From the NCBI RefSeq assembly GCF_900104815.1, contig NZ_FNTD01000004.1, forward strand, positions 2,372,501 through 2,436,500: DNA of 64,000 nt. Direction: 5' to 3'. Below the pieces are notes generated by a model. It was given only the letters and a program-made list of their open reading frames with translations. It was not told the origin of the DNA and ran no database searches. Shown piece by piece: positions 33,052-41,741 of this stretch. Both the position numbers and the translations under genes were made by a program. The DNA comes from Streptomyces misionensis (GTDB lineage Bacteria > Actinomycetota > Actinomycetes > Streptomycetales > Streptomycetaceae). The first letter of the stretch is position 1. Each line of letters starts with the position of its first letter.

Positions 33052-34224
33052 TCACCGTGCCGCGGCGGGCCACAGACCGGGGTCGGGGGCGAAGCGCACC
33101 CGCAGCTCGCCCTCGCGCAGCCCGGCCCCGGAGACGGTGCAGCGGCGCAGGGCGGAGGGCAGCGCAACGATCCGGCGGAAGGGGCCGGTGGTGATCACCA
33201 GTTCGTCGCCGCGCCGGATCAGGTCGAGTTCCTCCCGTATCGCGCCGGGCAGCGGGATGTGCCAGACCAGCACCCCGTCCTCGGCGATCCGGTCGGCGAC
33301 GGTCCACTCGACGGGTGCGCGGGCGGGCCCGGCGGCGGGGACCGCGAGGGCGGTGAGGTCGTCGGTGCCCCGCGGGTCGCGGCCGAGGTGCGGCACGGGG
33401 TGGACGTCGTACGTGTCCCGCCACTCCTCGAGGGCCTCGCGCTGCTGGGCGAGGAGTCCGGCGAGCCAGGAGCCGGGGGCGGCGTCGGGCAGGGTGCGGT
33501 TGGCGATCAGCGCCTCGGTGCGCAGTCCGCGCAGTGCGAGGCCGAGGCGGGCGGTGCGCAGCGCGGCGGCTCCGGCCGGGCCGGGCTCGGCGACGAGCCG
33601 CACGGCGGTGTGCCGGTCGTTGAGCACGGCCTCGACGGCGGCGAGTTCCGTGTCCCAGCGGGCGGCCGTCTCGTACAGCCAGTCGGCGGGCATGGGCACG
33701 CCGGCCAGTCGGCCGAGGACGGGGCGCAGCGCGCGGGCGGCCTGGCGCTCGGGCGGCAGCAGGCGGCGCAGGTAGCGGCGCAGTTCCTCGGGAAGGGCGA
33801 GCAGCGCGAGGGCCTCGGGCAGGGCCGGCAGGTCGACGACGAGGAGGTCGTGGTCCTCGGACAGCGCGGCGTCCCGCAGCGCGCGCAGGAAGGTCAGCTC
33901 CTCGGCGCCGGGCAGCGGGGTGACCTCCTCGGCGTCCAGCCGTGACGCGCCGAGCAGGTCGAGGACGCTCGCGGCGCGGGCCTGGAAGTCGGCGAGGTCC
34001 TGCCGGAAACCGGCGGCGGCGTCCGGACGCCAGGCGGTGAGGCCCGGCCGGACCTCGACGGGAGCGGCACCCGTCTCCGTGCCCAGCACCGCGCCCGGGG
34101 TGTCGGTGCGGTCGGCGCTCAGCAGCAACGTCCGGCAGCCCTCCCGGGCGGCCCGCAGCGCGGTCCCGGCGGCGACGGTCGTACGGCCGCTGCCGCCCGG
34201 CCCGGTGATCAGGATGGTACGCAT
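33052..34224 (-). CDS. ArsA-family (Get3-like) ATPase
   Basis: A 390-residue P-loop protein: MRTILITGPGGSGRTTVAAGTALRAARE (deviant Walker A, residues 8-16), LLLSADRTDTPGAVLG (switch I), and LLVVDLPALPEALALLALPEELRRYL (switch II/Walker B). In its second half it has AGAAALRTARLGLALRGLRTEALIANRTLPD, typical of ArsA/Get3. The C-terminus (IPLPGAIREELDLIRRGDELVITTGPFRR) resembles the ArsA HSP20-like domain of actinobacterial members. No arsenic genes are near, so an arsenite role is unlikely. A TACGGT box 8 bases before the ATG suggests a leaderless transcript. Confidence 0.85.
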   Translation of the reverse strand: MRTILITGPGGSGRTTVAAGTALRAAREGCRTLLLSADRTDTPGAVLGTETGAAPVEVRPGLTAWRPDAAAGFRQDLADFQARAASVLDLLGASRLDAEEVTPLPGAEELTFLRALRDAALSEDHDLLVVDLPALPEALALLALPEELRRYLRRLLPPERQAARALRPVLGRLAGVPMPADWLYETAARWDTELAAVEAVLNDRHTAVRLVAEPGPAGAAALRTARLGLALRGLRTEALIANRTLPDAAPGSWLAGLLAQQREALEEWRDTYDVHPVPHLGRDPRGTDDLTALAVPAAGPARAPVEWTVADRIAEDGVLVWHIPLPGAIREELDLIRRGDELVITTGPFRRIVALPSALRRCTVSGAGLREGELRVRFAPDPGLWPAAAR

Positions 34225-34232
34225 GAGGCTGA

Positions 34233-34238
34233 ACCGTA
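34233..34238 (-). promoter_or_regulatory. -10 box TACGGT, leaderless promoter
   Basis: TACGGT on the minus strand ends 8 bases before ATG 34224 of the ArsA-like gene. Confidence 0.5.
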
Positions 34239-34330
34239 ACGGAAAGCCCCCGCGCGGCGGTTCGGTCCGGCCGCCCGGGAGCACGGGGGCGCTCCGCGGC
34301 CCCGTGCGTCCCGTTCGCGGACGGGGAAGG

Positions 34331-34768
34331 TCAGGCCGACTCGACGCGCTTCTTCAGACCCGCCAGGGCGCGGTCGATGACGACCTTCTCGGCCTTGCGC
34401 TTGATCATGCCGAGCATGGGGATCTTGACGTCGACGGTGAGCCGGTAGGTGACCTCCGTGGCGCCCGCGCCCGCCGGCTTCAGCAGGTAGGACCCGTCGA
34501 GGGAGCGCAGCATCTGGGACTTCACCAGCGTCCAGGAGACCTCGTTCTCCCCGCTCCAGGTGTACGCCAGCGTCTGGTCGTCCTTGATCGCGCCCGCGTC
34601 CATGACGAGCCGCACCTGCTCGGCACGCCCGCGCTCGTCGGTCTTGAGGACCTCCGCCTCCTTGACCTCGCCGGTCCAGTCCGGGTAGCGCGCGAAGTCG
34701 GCGATCACCGCCATGACGTCGGCCGGAGCCGCCTCGATCGTGATGCTCGAACTGGTGTGTTCCGCCAT
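34331..34768 (-). CDS. SRPBCC (START-like) family protein
   Basis: A 145-residue lipid- or polyketide-binding-fold protein: SSITIEAAPADVMAVIADFARYPDWTGEVKEAEVL is the SRPBCC/polyketide-cyclase start. The middle LDGSYLLKPAGAGATEVTYRLTVDVKIPM and the C-terminal helix KVVIDRALAGLKKRVE complete the fold. ATG 34768 is selected for its GGAGGAGCC; the longer frame to 34825 is not supported. The ligand is unknown. It lies between the ArsA-like ATPase and a phosphoesterase on the same strand. Confidence 0.9.
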   Translation of the reverse strand: MAEHTSSSITIEAAPADVMAVIADFARYPDWTGEVKEAEVLKTDERGRAEQVRLVMDAGAIKDDQTLAYTWSGENEVSWTLVKSQMLRSLDGSYLLKPAGAGATEVTYRLTVDVKIPMLGMIKRKAEKVVIDRALAGLKKRVESA

Positions 34769-34893
34769 CGCCGTGGCTCCTCCAGATGCGGACCGAAGAG
34801 ACTCTTGCGTGCGCTCGCTGCGCACGTGTGTGCAGCGTGAAGGCTACCGTGCGCCCGACCTGCCCCCTTCACCCCGTCGCCGCTCGCCGCCCG

Positions 34894-35691
34894 TCACCAC
34901 TCCAGGACCCAGGGCCTCCCCGTCGCCGCGAAGTGGCCCACGTTCACGCACTCGGTGGAGCCGACCCGCATCCGCCGTGCCAGCGGCTGGTGAACATGGC
35001 CGAAAAGCGCATAGCGGGGCCGGGTGCGGCGAATGGCGTCCAGCAGGGCCCGGCTCCCCCGTTCGAAGCGGCGCGCGACCGTGTCGTAGACCAGTTCCGG
35101 CACTTCCGGGGGGATGTGCGTGCACAGCACGTCGACCTCCCCGACCGCCTCGATCTTCGCGGCGTACTCCTCGTCGTCGATCTCGTACGGCGTCCGCATC
35201 GGCGTGCGCAGCCCCCCGCCGACGAAGCCGAAGGTCCGGCCGCCGATCTCCACCCGCTCCCCGTCCAGCACGGTGGTGCCCGCGCGGGCGTACTCCCGCC
35301 ACAACGGCGGCATGTCGACATTGCCGTAGGTGGCGTACGTCGGCGTGGGGAACGCGGCGAACAGTTCGGCGTACTGCTTGCGCACCGCCTTCTCGATGGC
35401 CGCGTACCGGTCCCCGTCGATGCCGGACCACAGCCGGGCCCCGAACGCGCGGGCCTCCTCGAAGCGCCGGGCGGTGCGCAGTTCCACGATGCGGTCCGCG
35501 TTCTCCTCGCCGAACAGGTCGGGGAAGATGCCGCGCGAGTGGTCGGCGTAGTCGAGGAAGAGGACGAGGTCACCGAGGCAGATCAGGGCGTCGGCACCCT
35601 CGCCGGCCCGCGCCAGGTCCCGGGCGTTGCCGTGCACATCGCTGACCACGTGGACGCGGGTGGGGGCGCTTCGAGGTGGTGTGGATGCCAT
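34894..35691 (-). CDS. Metallophosphoesterase
   Basis: A 265-residue calcineurin-like phosphoesterase with all metal-binding blocks: VHVVSDVHGN (DxH), LICLGDLVLF (GD), YATYGNVDMP (GN, where GNHD is usual), VLCTHIPPE and ALFGHVHQPLAR (GHxH). The GNVD variant replaces the catalytic His of GNHD. ATG 35691 is supported by TACGCT 8 bases upstream. The substrate is unknown. Confidence 0.9.
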   Translation of the reverse strand: MASTPPRSAPTRVHVVSDVHGNARDLARAGEGADALICLGDLVLFLDYADHSRGIFPDLFGEENADRIVELRTARRFEEARAFGARLWSGIDGDRYAAIEKAVRKQYAELFAAFPTPTYATYGNVDMPPLWREYARAGTTVLDGERVEIGGRTFGFVGGGLRTPMRTPYEIDDEEYAAKIEAVGEVDVLCTHIPPEVPELVYDTVARRFERGSRALLDAIRRTRPRYALFGHVHQPLARRMRVGSTECVNVGHFAATGRPWVLEW

Positions 35692-35699
35692 GGCGATCA

Positions 35700-35705
35700 A
35701 GCGTA
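35700..35705 (-). promoter_or_regulatory. -10 box TACGCT, leaderless promoter
   Basis: TACGCT on the minus strand ends 8 bases before ATG 35691 of the phosphoesterase gene. Confidence 0.55.
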
Positions 35706-35988
35706 GGCGTGTGCGGTGCACGTGAACAGTGCAGGTCTTGGCCTGCGGTTACTCGCCGGTCGGAGTGGCCGTGGACTACTGTGCGCGAAGGAACGCCCAC
35801 CTGTGTGACACAAGGAACATCTCCCCGGGACCCCCTGTCGGGAACGCCATACCGGCGGGTAACGTCCGGGCAGTCCAGTCGTGCTCAGGGTTTCGGCCAC
35901 CGCGAACCCGAGCACCAGCCCGAGCCTTGGACCGCACCGTCGCATCACACAACGTCGTGGCGCCGGCGCCCTATGAGGAGCAGCAGTC
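35706..35988. other. Divergent promoter region of phosphoesterase and acyl-CoA ligase genes
   Basis: No gene is seen. TACTGT at 35777-35782 is a candidate -10 element for the acyl-CoA ligase gene and would leave a leader of about 200 bases; no clear RNA fold or operator stands out. The GAGGAG ribosome site for TTG 35989 is at its right end. Confidence 0.4.
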
Positions 35989-37785
35989 TTGCGCGAGTTC
36001 AGCCTTCCGGCTTTGTACGAGGTCCCTGCGGACGGAAATCTGACCGACATCGTCCGCAGAAACGCCGCGCAGCATCCCGACGTCGCCGTCATCGCCCGCA
36101 AGGTGGGCGGGGTGTGGCAGGACGTGACGGCCCGGGAGTTCCTCGCCGAGGTGCACGCGGCCGCCAAGGGCCTGATCGCCGCCGGGGTGCAGCCGGGCGA
36201 CCGCGTGGGCCTGATGTCCCGGACGCGCTACGAGTGGACGCTCCTCGACTTCGCGATCTGGAGCGCGGGCGCGGTCACCGTGCCGGTGTACGAGACCAGC
36301 TCCCCGGAGCAGGTGCAGTGGATCCTGTCCGACTCGGGCGCGACGGCGTGCGTGGTGGAGCTGGACACGCACGCGGCGGCCGTGGAGACGGTGCGCGACA
36401 CGCTGCCCGCGCTGAAGAACGTCTGGCAGATCGAGGCCGGCGCCGTCGAGGAACTGGGCCGGCTGGGGCAGGACGTGTCGGACGCGACGGTGGAGGAGCG
36501 CTCCTCGCTCGCCCGCGCCGACGACCCGGCGACCATCGTCTACACCAGCGGCACCACGGGCCGCCCCAAGGGCTGTGTCCTCACCCACCGCAGCTTCTTC
36601 GCCGAGTGCGGCAACATCGTGGAGCGGCTGCGTCCGCTGTTCCGCACCGGCGAGTGCTCGGTGCTGCTCTTCCTCCCGCTGGCGCACGTCTTCGGGCGCC
36701 TGGTGCAGATCGCGCCGATGATGGCGCCCATCAAGCTGGGCTGCGTACCGGACATCAAGCACCTGACCGACGAACTCGCCGCGTTCCGGCCGACGTTGAT
36801 CCTCGGTGTGCCGCGCGTCTTCGAGAAGGTCTACAACGCGGCGCGCGCCAAGGCGCAGGCGGACGGCAAGGGTGCCGTCTTCGACAAGGCGGCGGCCACC
36901 GCGATCGCCTACAGCAAGGCCCTGGACTCGCCGTCCGGGCCGTCGTTCGGGCTGAAGCTCAAGCACAAGGTCTTCGACAAGCTGGTCTACGGCAAGCTGC
37001 GCGCGGTCCTCGGCGGCCGGGGCGAGTACGCCATCTCCGGCGGCGCCCCGCTGGGCGAGCGGCTCGGCCACTTCTTCCGCGGCATCGGCTTCTCGGTGCT
37101 GGAGGGCTACGGCCTGACCGAGTCCTGCGCGGCGACCGCGTTCAACCCGTGGGACCGGCAGAAGATCGGCACGGTGGGGCAGCCGCTGCCGGGCTCGGTG
37201 GTGCGGATAGCGGACGACGGCGAGGTGCTGCTGCACGGCGAGCACCTGTTCAAGGAGTACTGGAACAACCCGGCCGCGACGGCCGAGGCGCTGGCCGACG
37301 GCTGGTTCCACACCGGGGACATCGGCACCCTGGACGAGGACGGGTACCTCCGGATCACCGGCCGCAAGAAGGAGATCATCGTCACCGCGGGCGGCAAGAA
37401 CGTGGCGCCGGCCGTGATCGAGGACCGCATCCGGGCGCACGCGCTGGTCGCGGAGTGCATGGTGGTCGGCGACGGGCGGCCGTTCGTGGGCGCCCTCATC
37501 ACCCTGGACGAGGAGTTCCTGGGGCGCTGGGCCGCGGAGCACGGCAAGCCGGCCGGCTCCACGGTGGCCTCGCTGCGGGACGACCCCGAGCTGAACGCCG
37601 CGATCCAGGAGGCCGTGGACGACGGCAACGCGGCGGTGTCCAAGGCGGAGTCGGTGCGCAAGTTCCGTGTCCTGCCGGGCCAGTTCACCGAGGACTCCGG
37701 TCATCTGACGCCGTCGCTGAAGCTGAAGCGGAACGTGGTCGCGAAGGACTTCGCGGACGACATCGAGGCGATCTACGCCAAGTGA
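35989..37785 (+). CDS. Long-chain fatty-acid-CoA ligase
   Basis: A 598-residue AMP-forming ligase of the FadD15 type. Motif A3 is TIVYTSGTTGRPKGCVLTH (ATP phosphate), A5 YGLTESCAATAFNPW, A7 YLRITGRKKEIIVTAGGKNVAPAVIE with the hinge and adenylate-binding residues, and the C-terminal lid region ends ESVRKFRVLPGQFTEDSGHLTPSLKLKRN with the catalytic Lys segment. It activates fatty acids to acyl-CoA via acyl-AMP. The start is TTG 35989, chosen because GAGGAG sits 7-8 bases upstream and the next residues match the family N-terminus. Confidence 0.93.
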   Translation: MREFSLPALYEVPADGNLTDIVRRNAAQHPDVAVIARKVGGVWQDVTAREFLAEVHAAAKGLIAAGVQPGDRVGLMSRTRYEWTLLDFAIWSAGAVTVPVYETSSPEQVQWILSDSGATACVVELDTHAAAVETVRDTLPALKNVWQIEAGAVEELGRLGQDVSDATVEERSSLARADDPATIVYTSGTTGRPKGCVLTHRSFFAECGNIVERLRPLFRTGECSVLLFLPLAHVFGRLVQIAPMMAPIKLGCVPDIKHLTDELAAFRPTLILGVPRVFEKVYNAARAKAQADGKGAVFDKAAATAIAYSKALDSPSGPSFGLKLKHKVFDKLVYGKLRAVLGGRGEYAISGGAPLGERLGHFFRGIGFSVLEGYGLTESCAATAFNPWDRQKIGTVGQPLPGSVVRIADDGEVLLHGEHLFKEYWNNPAATAEALADGWFHTGDIGTLDEDGYLRITGRKKEIIVTAGGKNVAPAVIEDRIRAHALVAECMVVGDGRPFVGALITLDEEFLGRWAAEHGKPAGSTVASLRDDPELNAAIQEAVDDGNAAVSKAESVRKFRVLPGQFTEDSGHLTPSLKLKRNVVAKDFADDIEAIYAK

Positions 37786-37825
37786 CCTGCCCGGCGGGGC
37801 TCTTGGGGAACGCGCGGAACACGCG

Positions 37826-38968
37826 TCAGAGCAGTGTCCGCAGGCGCTCCGCCAGCAGGTCCCACCGCCACTTCTCCTCCACCCACCGGCGGCCCCGCTC
37901 CCCCATCCGCCGCCGCAGGGCGGCGTCCTGGAGCAGCGCGGTGATCCGGTCGGCGGCCTCCTGCGGGGCGCCGCCCCGGACCACCCAGCCCGTCTCGCCG
38001 TCGAGCACGGCGTCGGGCGCGCCGCCGGAGTCGCCGGCGACGACCGGCAGGCCCGTCGCGGAGGCCTCCAGGTAGACGATGCCGAGGCCCTCGACGTCGA
38101 GGCCGCCGCGCCGGGTGCGGCAGGGCATGGCGAAGACGTCGCCGGCGCCGTAGTGGGCGGGCAGCTCGGACCAGGGGACGGCACCGGTGAAGCGGACCGA
38201 GGCGGCGACGCCGGTCTCCCGGGCGAGCCGGCGCAGGTCCTGCTCGTAGGGGCCGCCGCCGACGATCAGCAGCACGGTGTCCGGCTCGGCGGCGAGGATC
38301 CGGGGCAGGGCCCGGATCAGCGTGTCCTGGCCCTTGCGCGGCACCAGCCGGGAGACGCAGACGACGACCGGGCGGTCGGTGAGGCCGAGGCGGGCGCGGA
38401 CCTCGTCCCCGCCGGAGTCCGGGTGGAAGGTCTTCTCGTCGACGCCGGGCGGCAGTTGCACCATCCGGCCGGCCGCCTCGGGGGTGAGCGCGGCGGCGAT
38501 GCGGGAGCGGGTGTACTCGCCCAGATAGGTGATCGTGTCCGTGGATTCGCCGATCCGGCGCAGCAGCTGCCGGGCCGCGGGCAGCTGGGCCCAGCCGGCC
38601 TCGTGCCCGTGGGTGGTGGCCACCAGCCGCTCGGCCCCGGCGCGGCGCAGCGCGGGCGCCATCAGGCCGAGCGGTGCCGCGGCCCCGAACCACACCGAGG
38701 TGCAGCCGTGCTCGCGCAGCAGCGCGGTGGCCCGCCCGGTCGCCCCGGGGGTGGGCAGCAGCATCGTGGTGCGGTCGCGTACGACGGTGAAGGGCTGCTC
38801 GGCGTCGAAGGCCGCGGTGGCCAGGACGCCCTCCCGGCTCCGCTTCCAGGTGGAGGCGTAGACGACCAGCTGCCCGGGGTCCAGCCGGAGGGCCATGTTG
38901 TGCAGGAAGGCCTGGATGCCGCCCGGCCGGGGCGGGAAGTCGTTGGTCACGATCAGGGTCTTGTGCAT
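37826..38968 (-). CDS. GT4-family glycosyltransferase (PimB-like)
   Basis: A 380-residue GT-B enzyme: KTLIVTNDFPPRPGGIQAFLHNMA at the N-terminus and THGHEAGWAQLPAARQLLRRIGESTDTITYLGEYTRSRI. Then come PPGVDEKTFHP, VVVCVSRLVPRKGQDTLIRALPRI, LLIVGGGPYEQDLRRLA, and the donor site GLDVEGLGIVYLEASATGLPVVAGDSGGAPDAV. The pattern matches mycobacterial/corynebacterial PimB' mannosyltransferase, which adds the second mannose to phosphatidylinositol mannosides; that role is an inference. A TAGGGT box sits 8 bases before the ATG. Confidence 0.88.
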   Translation of the reverse strand: MHKTLIVTNDFPPRPGGIQAFLHNMALRLDPGQLVVYASTWKRSREGVLATAAFDAEQPFTVVRDRTTMLLPTPGATGRATALLREHGCTSVWFGAAAPLGLMAPALRRAGAERLVATTHGHEAGWAQLPAARQLLRRIGESTDTITYLGEYTRSRIAAALTPEAAGRMVQLPPGVDEKTFHPDSGGDEVRARLGLTDRPVVVCVSRLVPRKGQDTLIRALPRILAAEPDTVLLIVGGGPYEQDLRRLARETGVAASVRFTGAVPWSELPAHYGAGDVFAMPCRTRRGGLDVEGLGIVYLEASATGLPVVAGDSGGAPDAVLDGETGWVVRGGAPQEAADRITALLQDAALRRRMGERGRRWVEEKWRWDLLAERLRTLL

Positions 38969-38976
38969 CGTGGCCG

Positions 38977-38982
38977 ACCCTA
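38977..38982 (-). promoter_or_regulatory. -10 box TAGGGT, leaderless promoter
   Basis: TAGGGT on the minus strand ends 8 bases before ATG 38968 of the GT4 gene. Confidence 0.55.
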
Positions 38983-39099
38983 CCGAATCGGCCGTACGGC
39001 CCGGATACGGGCGGCCGCGTTGGCACGGCCGCGGGCGGTCGGGACATCATGGTGCCGCGACGGCGGGACTCGAAGCGCAATCGAACGGCAGGGGATCAC

Positions 39100-40326
39100 G
39101 TGGAGACCAAGGACGCCCGGCGGTCGCCGGCGTGCCTGCTCGCGACCTGGGGCGTCACCCGTGCGGTGCTGCTGCTCTTCGTCTTCGGGGTGTACGTCTT
39201 CCCGGGCCCGGACGTCACCTCGGACGTGTCGGTGATCTACCGGGGCTGGTACGAGGTGCTGCGCGGCGGGACGTTCCCGCTGGACGACGTCACCTGGCAG
39301 TACCCCCCGGCCGCCGCGCTGGCGATCCTCTCCCCGGCCCTGCTGCCCTTCCTGTCGTACGCGCACGCCTTCTTCGTCCTGGCGTTCCTCGCGGACCTGG
39401 TGGTGCTGGCGTTGCTGCTGTGGCGCTCGGGGCGTCCGGGCGGGTCGCGGCGCGGGGCGTGGGTGTGGGTGGCGGGCGTCCCGCTGCTCGGCCCGACGGT
39501 GTACGCCCGCTACGACGTGATGGTGACCGCGGTGGCGGTGGCGGCGCTGGTGGCGGGGGCGCGGCACCCGCGGCTGATGGGCGCGCTGGCGGCCTTCGGG
39601 GCGCTGCTGAAGGTGTGGCCGGCCCTGCTGCTCGCCGGGGCGGTGCGACGGCGGGCGTGGGTGTCGGCGGCGGTGACGGGGGCGGGGCTCGCGGCGGTGT
39701 TCGCGGTGTCGATGCCGGGCGCGTTCGCGTTCCTCACCTTCCAGCGGGAGCGGGGCACGGAGGTGGAGTCGCTGGGCGGCCTGGTCTTCCATGTGGCCCG
39801 GCACTTCGGCTGGAGGGGCGAGGTGCTCTTGAACTACGGCTCGATCGAATTCCTCGGCCCGTACGTGGCCGAGGTGAGCACGGCGGCGCTGGCCCTGACC
39901 GCGGCCGCGTTCGGCTGGCTCCTCCTGTGGCGCCTGCGGGCCCGCCGCTTCACCCCCTGCACCCTGGCGGACGCGGCGTTCACCGCGGTCCTCCTGTTCA
40001 CCGTGACCAGCCGGGTGATCAGCCCCCAGTACCTGGTCTGGCTGATCGGCACGGCCGCCGTCTGCCTGACCCACCGCGCCTCCCGGATGACGCCCCCGGC
40101 CCTGCTCGTCCTCGCGGCCTCGTTCCTCACCGTCCTGGAATTCCCCGTCGGCTTCGCCCACGTGGTGGCGAGCGACTGGTACGGCACCACCCTCCTCCTG
40201 CTCCGCAACGCCCTCCTCGCCACCGCCGCCCTCCTGTGCGCCCACCGCCTGTGGCGCGCCACCGCCGCCCCGGCCCCCACACCCCTGCACCCACTGCACC
40301 CGACCAGGACCTCGGTGCCCTCCTAG
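39100..40326 (+). CDS. GT87-family (DUF2029) polyprenol-dependent glycosyltransferase
   Basis: A 408-residue polytopic membrane protein with about ten helices. The early extracytoplasmic loop SVIYRGWYEVLRGGTFPLDDVTWQYPPAAALAILSPALL has the YPP motif and acidic residues typical of GT87/GT-C mannosyltransferases such as PimE. GALLKVWPALLLAGAVRRR is another family block. GTG 39100 has AGGGGAT upstream; the frame from 39049 lacks one. Together with the divergent PimB-like gene it may act in phosphoglycolipid mannosylation, an inference from context. It is convergent with the MATE gene (6 bases between stops). Confidence 0.85.
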   Translation: METKDARRSPACLLATWGVTRAVLLLFVFGVYVFPGPDVTSDVSVIYRGWYEVLRGGTFPLDDVTWQYPPAAALAILSPALLPFLSYAHAFFVLAFLADLVVLALLLWRSGRPGGSRRGAWVWVAGVPLLGPTVYARYDVMVTAVAVAALVAGARHPRLMGALAAFGALLKVWPALLLAGAVRRRAWVSAAVTGAGLAAVFAVSMPGAFAFLTFQRERGTEVESLGGLVFHVARHFGWRGEVLLNYGSIEFLGPYVAEVSTAALALTAAAFGWLLLWRLRARRFTPCTLADAAFTAVLLFTVTSRVISPQYLVWLIGTAAVCLTHRASRMTPPALLVLAASFLTVLEFPVGFAHVVASDWYGTTLLLLRNALLATAALLCAHRLWRATAAPAPTPLHPLHPTRTSVPS

Positions 40327-40332
40327 ACGGAC

Positions 40333-41646
40333 TCAGCGGGCCTCGGCCGACAGGGCCCGCGGCCCCCGCACCCGCCGCAGCAGCACCGCCACGGCCCCGC
40401 ACTGCACGGCCATGGAACACACGAGCGCAAGCACGACGCCGGGCAGCCCGAGGCCCGACAGGACGGCGGCGAGCGGGAGCTGCACGGCGGTGCCGAGCAG
40501 GGTGATCCGCAACAGCGCGGGCGCTCCCCCGCTGCCTTCGAAGACCCCGCCGAGCGCGATGAACCCGGCCATCAGCAGCAGGTAGGGGCCGACCCAGCGG
40601 AGGAAGAGCACGCCCTGGTGGGCGACGGCGGGCCCGGCGCCGAACGCGGCCATGAGCCACGGGGCGGTGAACGCGAACAGGACGGCCGCTGCGAGGCCGG
40701 CCGCCCCGGAGACCAGCACCGTCTGCCGGGCGATGTCCCGGCGGGCGTCCGTCCCCGCACCCCTGGTGTGCGCGGTGTGGATCGCGGCGGCCTGCCGTAC
40801 GGCGTAGAAGGCCATGGTGGCGAGGTAGAGCACCTTGTAGGCGATCGCGTAGGCGGCCACCTCGGTGACACCGAGTCGGCCGACGATCGCGACCAGCACC
40901 AGCGCCCCGCTCTGCCGGACGGTGAAGTCGGCGGACATGGGCAGTCCGGTGGTGAGGGTGCGCCGCACGGAGGTCCGCAGCCGTTCGGCCGGACGTACCC
41001 GGGCGGCCTTGCGCAGCAGGTTGTCGCGGCGGACGACGGCGAGGCCCGCCACGAGGGCGGCGCCCCGGCACAGCACGGTGGAGACGGCGGCGCCCCGGAC
41101 GCCGTGGAGGTGGATGAGGAGCGGGTCGCAGACCAGGATCAGCCCGTTGGCGAGCAGCGCGAGGCGCATGGGGGTCCGGGTGTCGCCGGCGCCCTTGAGG
41201 AGGCCGTCGACGAGTTGCTGGGCGAAGAAGACGGCCATGCCGGGCAGGGAGACCGCGAAGTAGGCGGCGGCCAGGCGCAGGGCCGCGGGGTCGGAGCCGC
41301 CCAGCACCAGGCGGGCCAGCGGCTCGCGCAGCAGCAGGCCGCCCACCGCGACCGGCGGGGTCACCAGCGCCCACAGCACGGTGCCGCCGCGCGCCGCGGC
41401 CCGTACGGCGGCCGGGTCGCGGGCGCCCCGTGCGTGCGCCACCAGCACGGTCGCGCCGGAGGCGAAGACCAGGGCCACGCCGAGCAGCACGTTCTCGGTG
41501 TTGGTGGCCACGGCCACGGCGGCGACGGCGGCACCGCCGAGCCGGGAGACCCAGACGGTGTTGACGATTCCGGAGGCGACCGAGGTCAGCAGGGACAGGT
41601 AGACGGGGCGGGCGAGCGAGACGAGCTGGGCACGGTGGGCGTTCAC
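40333..41646 (-). CDS. MATE-family efflux transporter
   Basis: A 437-residue protein with 12 predicted membrane helices in two similar halves. It opens QLVSLARPVYLSLLTSVASGIVNTVWVSRLGG and contains GLLKGAGDTRTPMRLALLANGLILVCDPLLIH, a MATE hallmark. It exports cationic drugs or metabolites using Na+ or H+. I choose GTG 41646 because GGAG lies 5 bases before it; starting at the in-frame ATG 41709 would put the 27-bp palindrome inside the gene. It is divergent from padR, which probably represses it. Confidence 0.88.
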   Translation of the reverse strand: MNAHRAQLVSLARPVYLSLLTSVASGIVNTVWVSRLGGAAVAAVAVATNTENVLLGVALVFASGATVLVAHARGARDPAAVRAAARGGTVLWALVTPPVAVGGLLLREPLARLVLGGSDPAALRLAAAYFAVSLPGMAVFFAQQLVDGLLKGAGDTRTPMRLALLANGLILVCDPLLIHLHGVRGAAVSTVLCRGAALVAGLAVVRRDNLLRKAARVRPAERLRTSVRRTLTTGLPMSADFTVRQSGALVLVAIVGRLGVTEVAAYAIAYKVLYLATMAFYAVRQAAAIHTAHTRGAGTDARRDIARQTVLVSGAAGLAAAVLFAFTAPWLMAAFGAGPAVAHQGVLFLRWVGPYLLLMAGFIALGGVFEGSGGAPALLRITLLGTAVQLPLAAVLSGLGLPGVVLALVCSMAVQCGAVAVLLRRVRGPRALSAEAR

Positions 41647-41668
41647 CAGGGCTCCGGGTATCTCGAAA

Positions 41669-41695
41669 CGAGCTACCTCGATTCGAGGTAGCTCG
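41669..41695. promoter_or_regulatory. 27-bp palindromic operator between MATE and padR genes
   Basis: CGAGCTACCTCGA (41669-41681) and its exact reverse complement (41683-41695) flank a single T. The surrounding bases repeat the theme (TCTCGAAACGAGCT to the left, AGCTCGAAAAGAGCT to the right). The position, between divergent transporter and PadR genes, and the low GC of the element make it the likely PadR operator. Confidence 0.8.
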
Positions 41696-41741
41696 AAAAG
41701 AGCTAGCATGGCGAACGGGCCTGTCGCAAGGAGGAGTTGGC

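Noticed and set aside
33052..34224. Arsenic resistance role for the ArsA-like ATPase
   Set aside because: No arsB, arsC, arsR or acr3 nearby, and the protein resembles the actinobacterial ArsA/Get3 group seen at unrelated loci.
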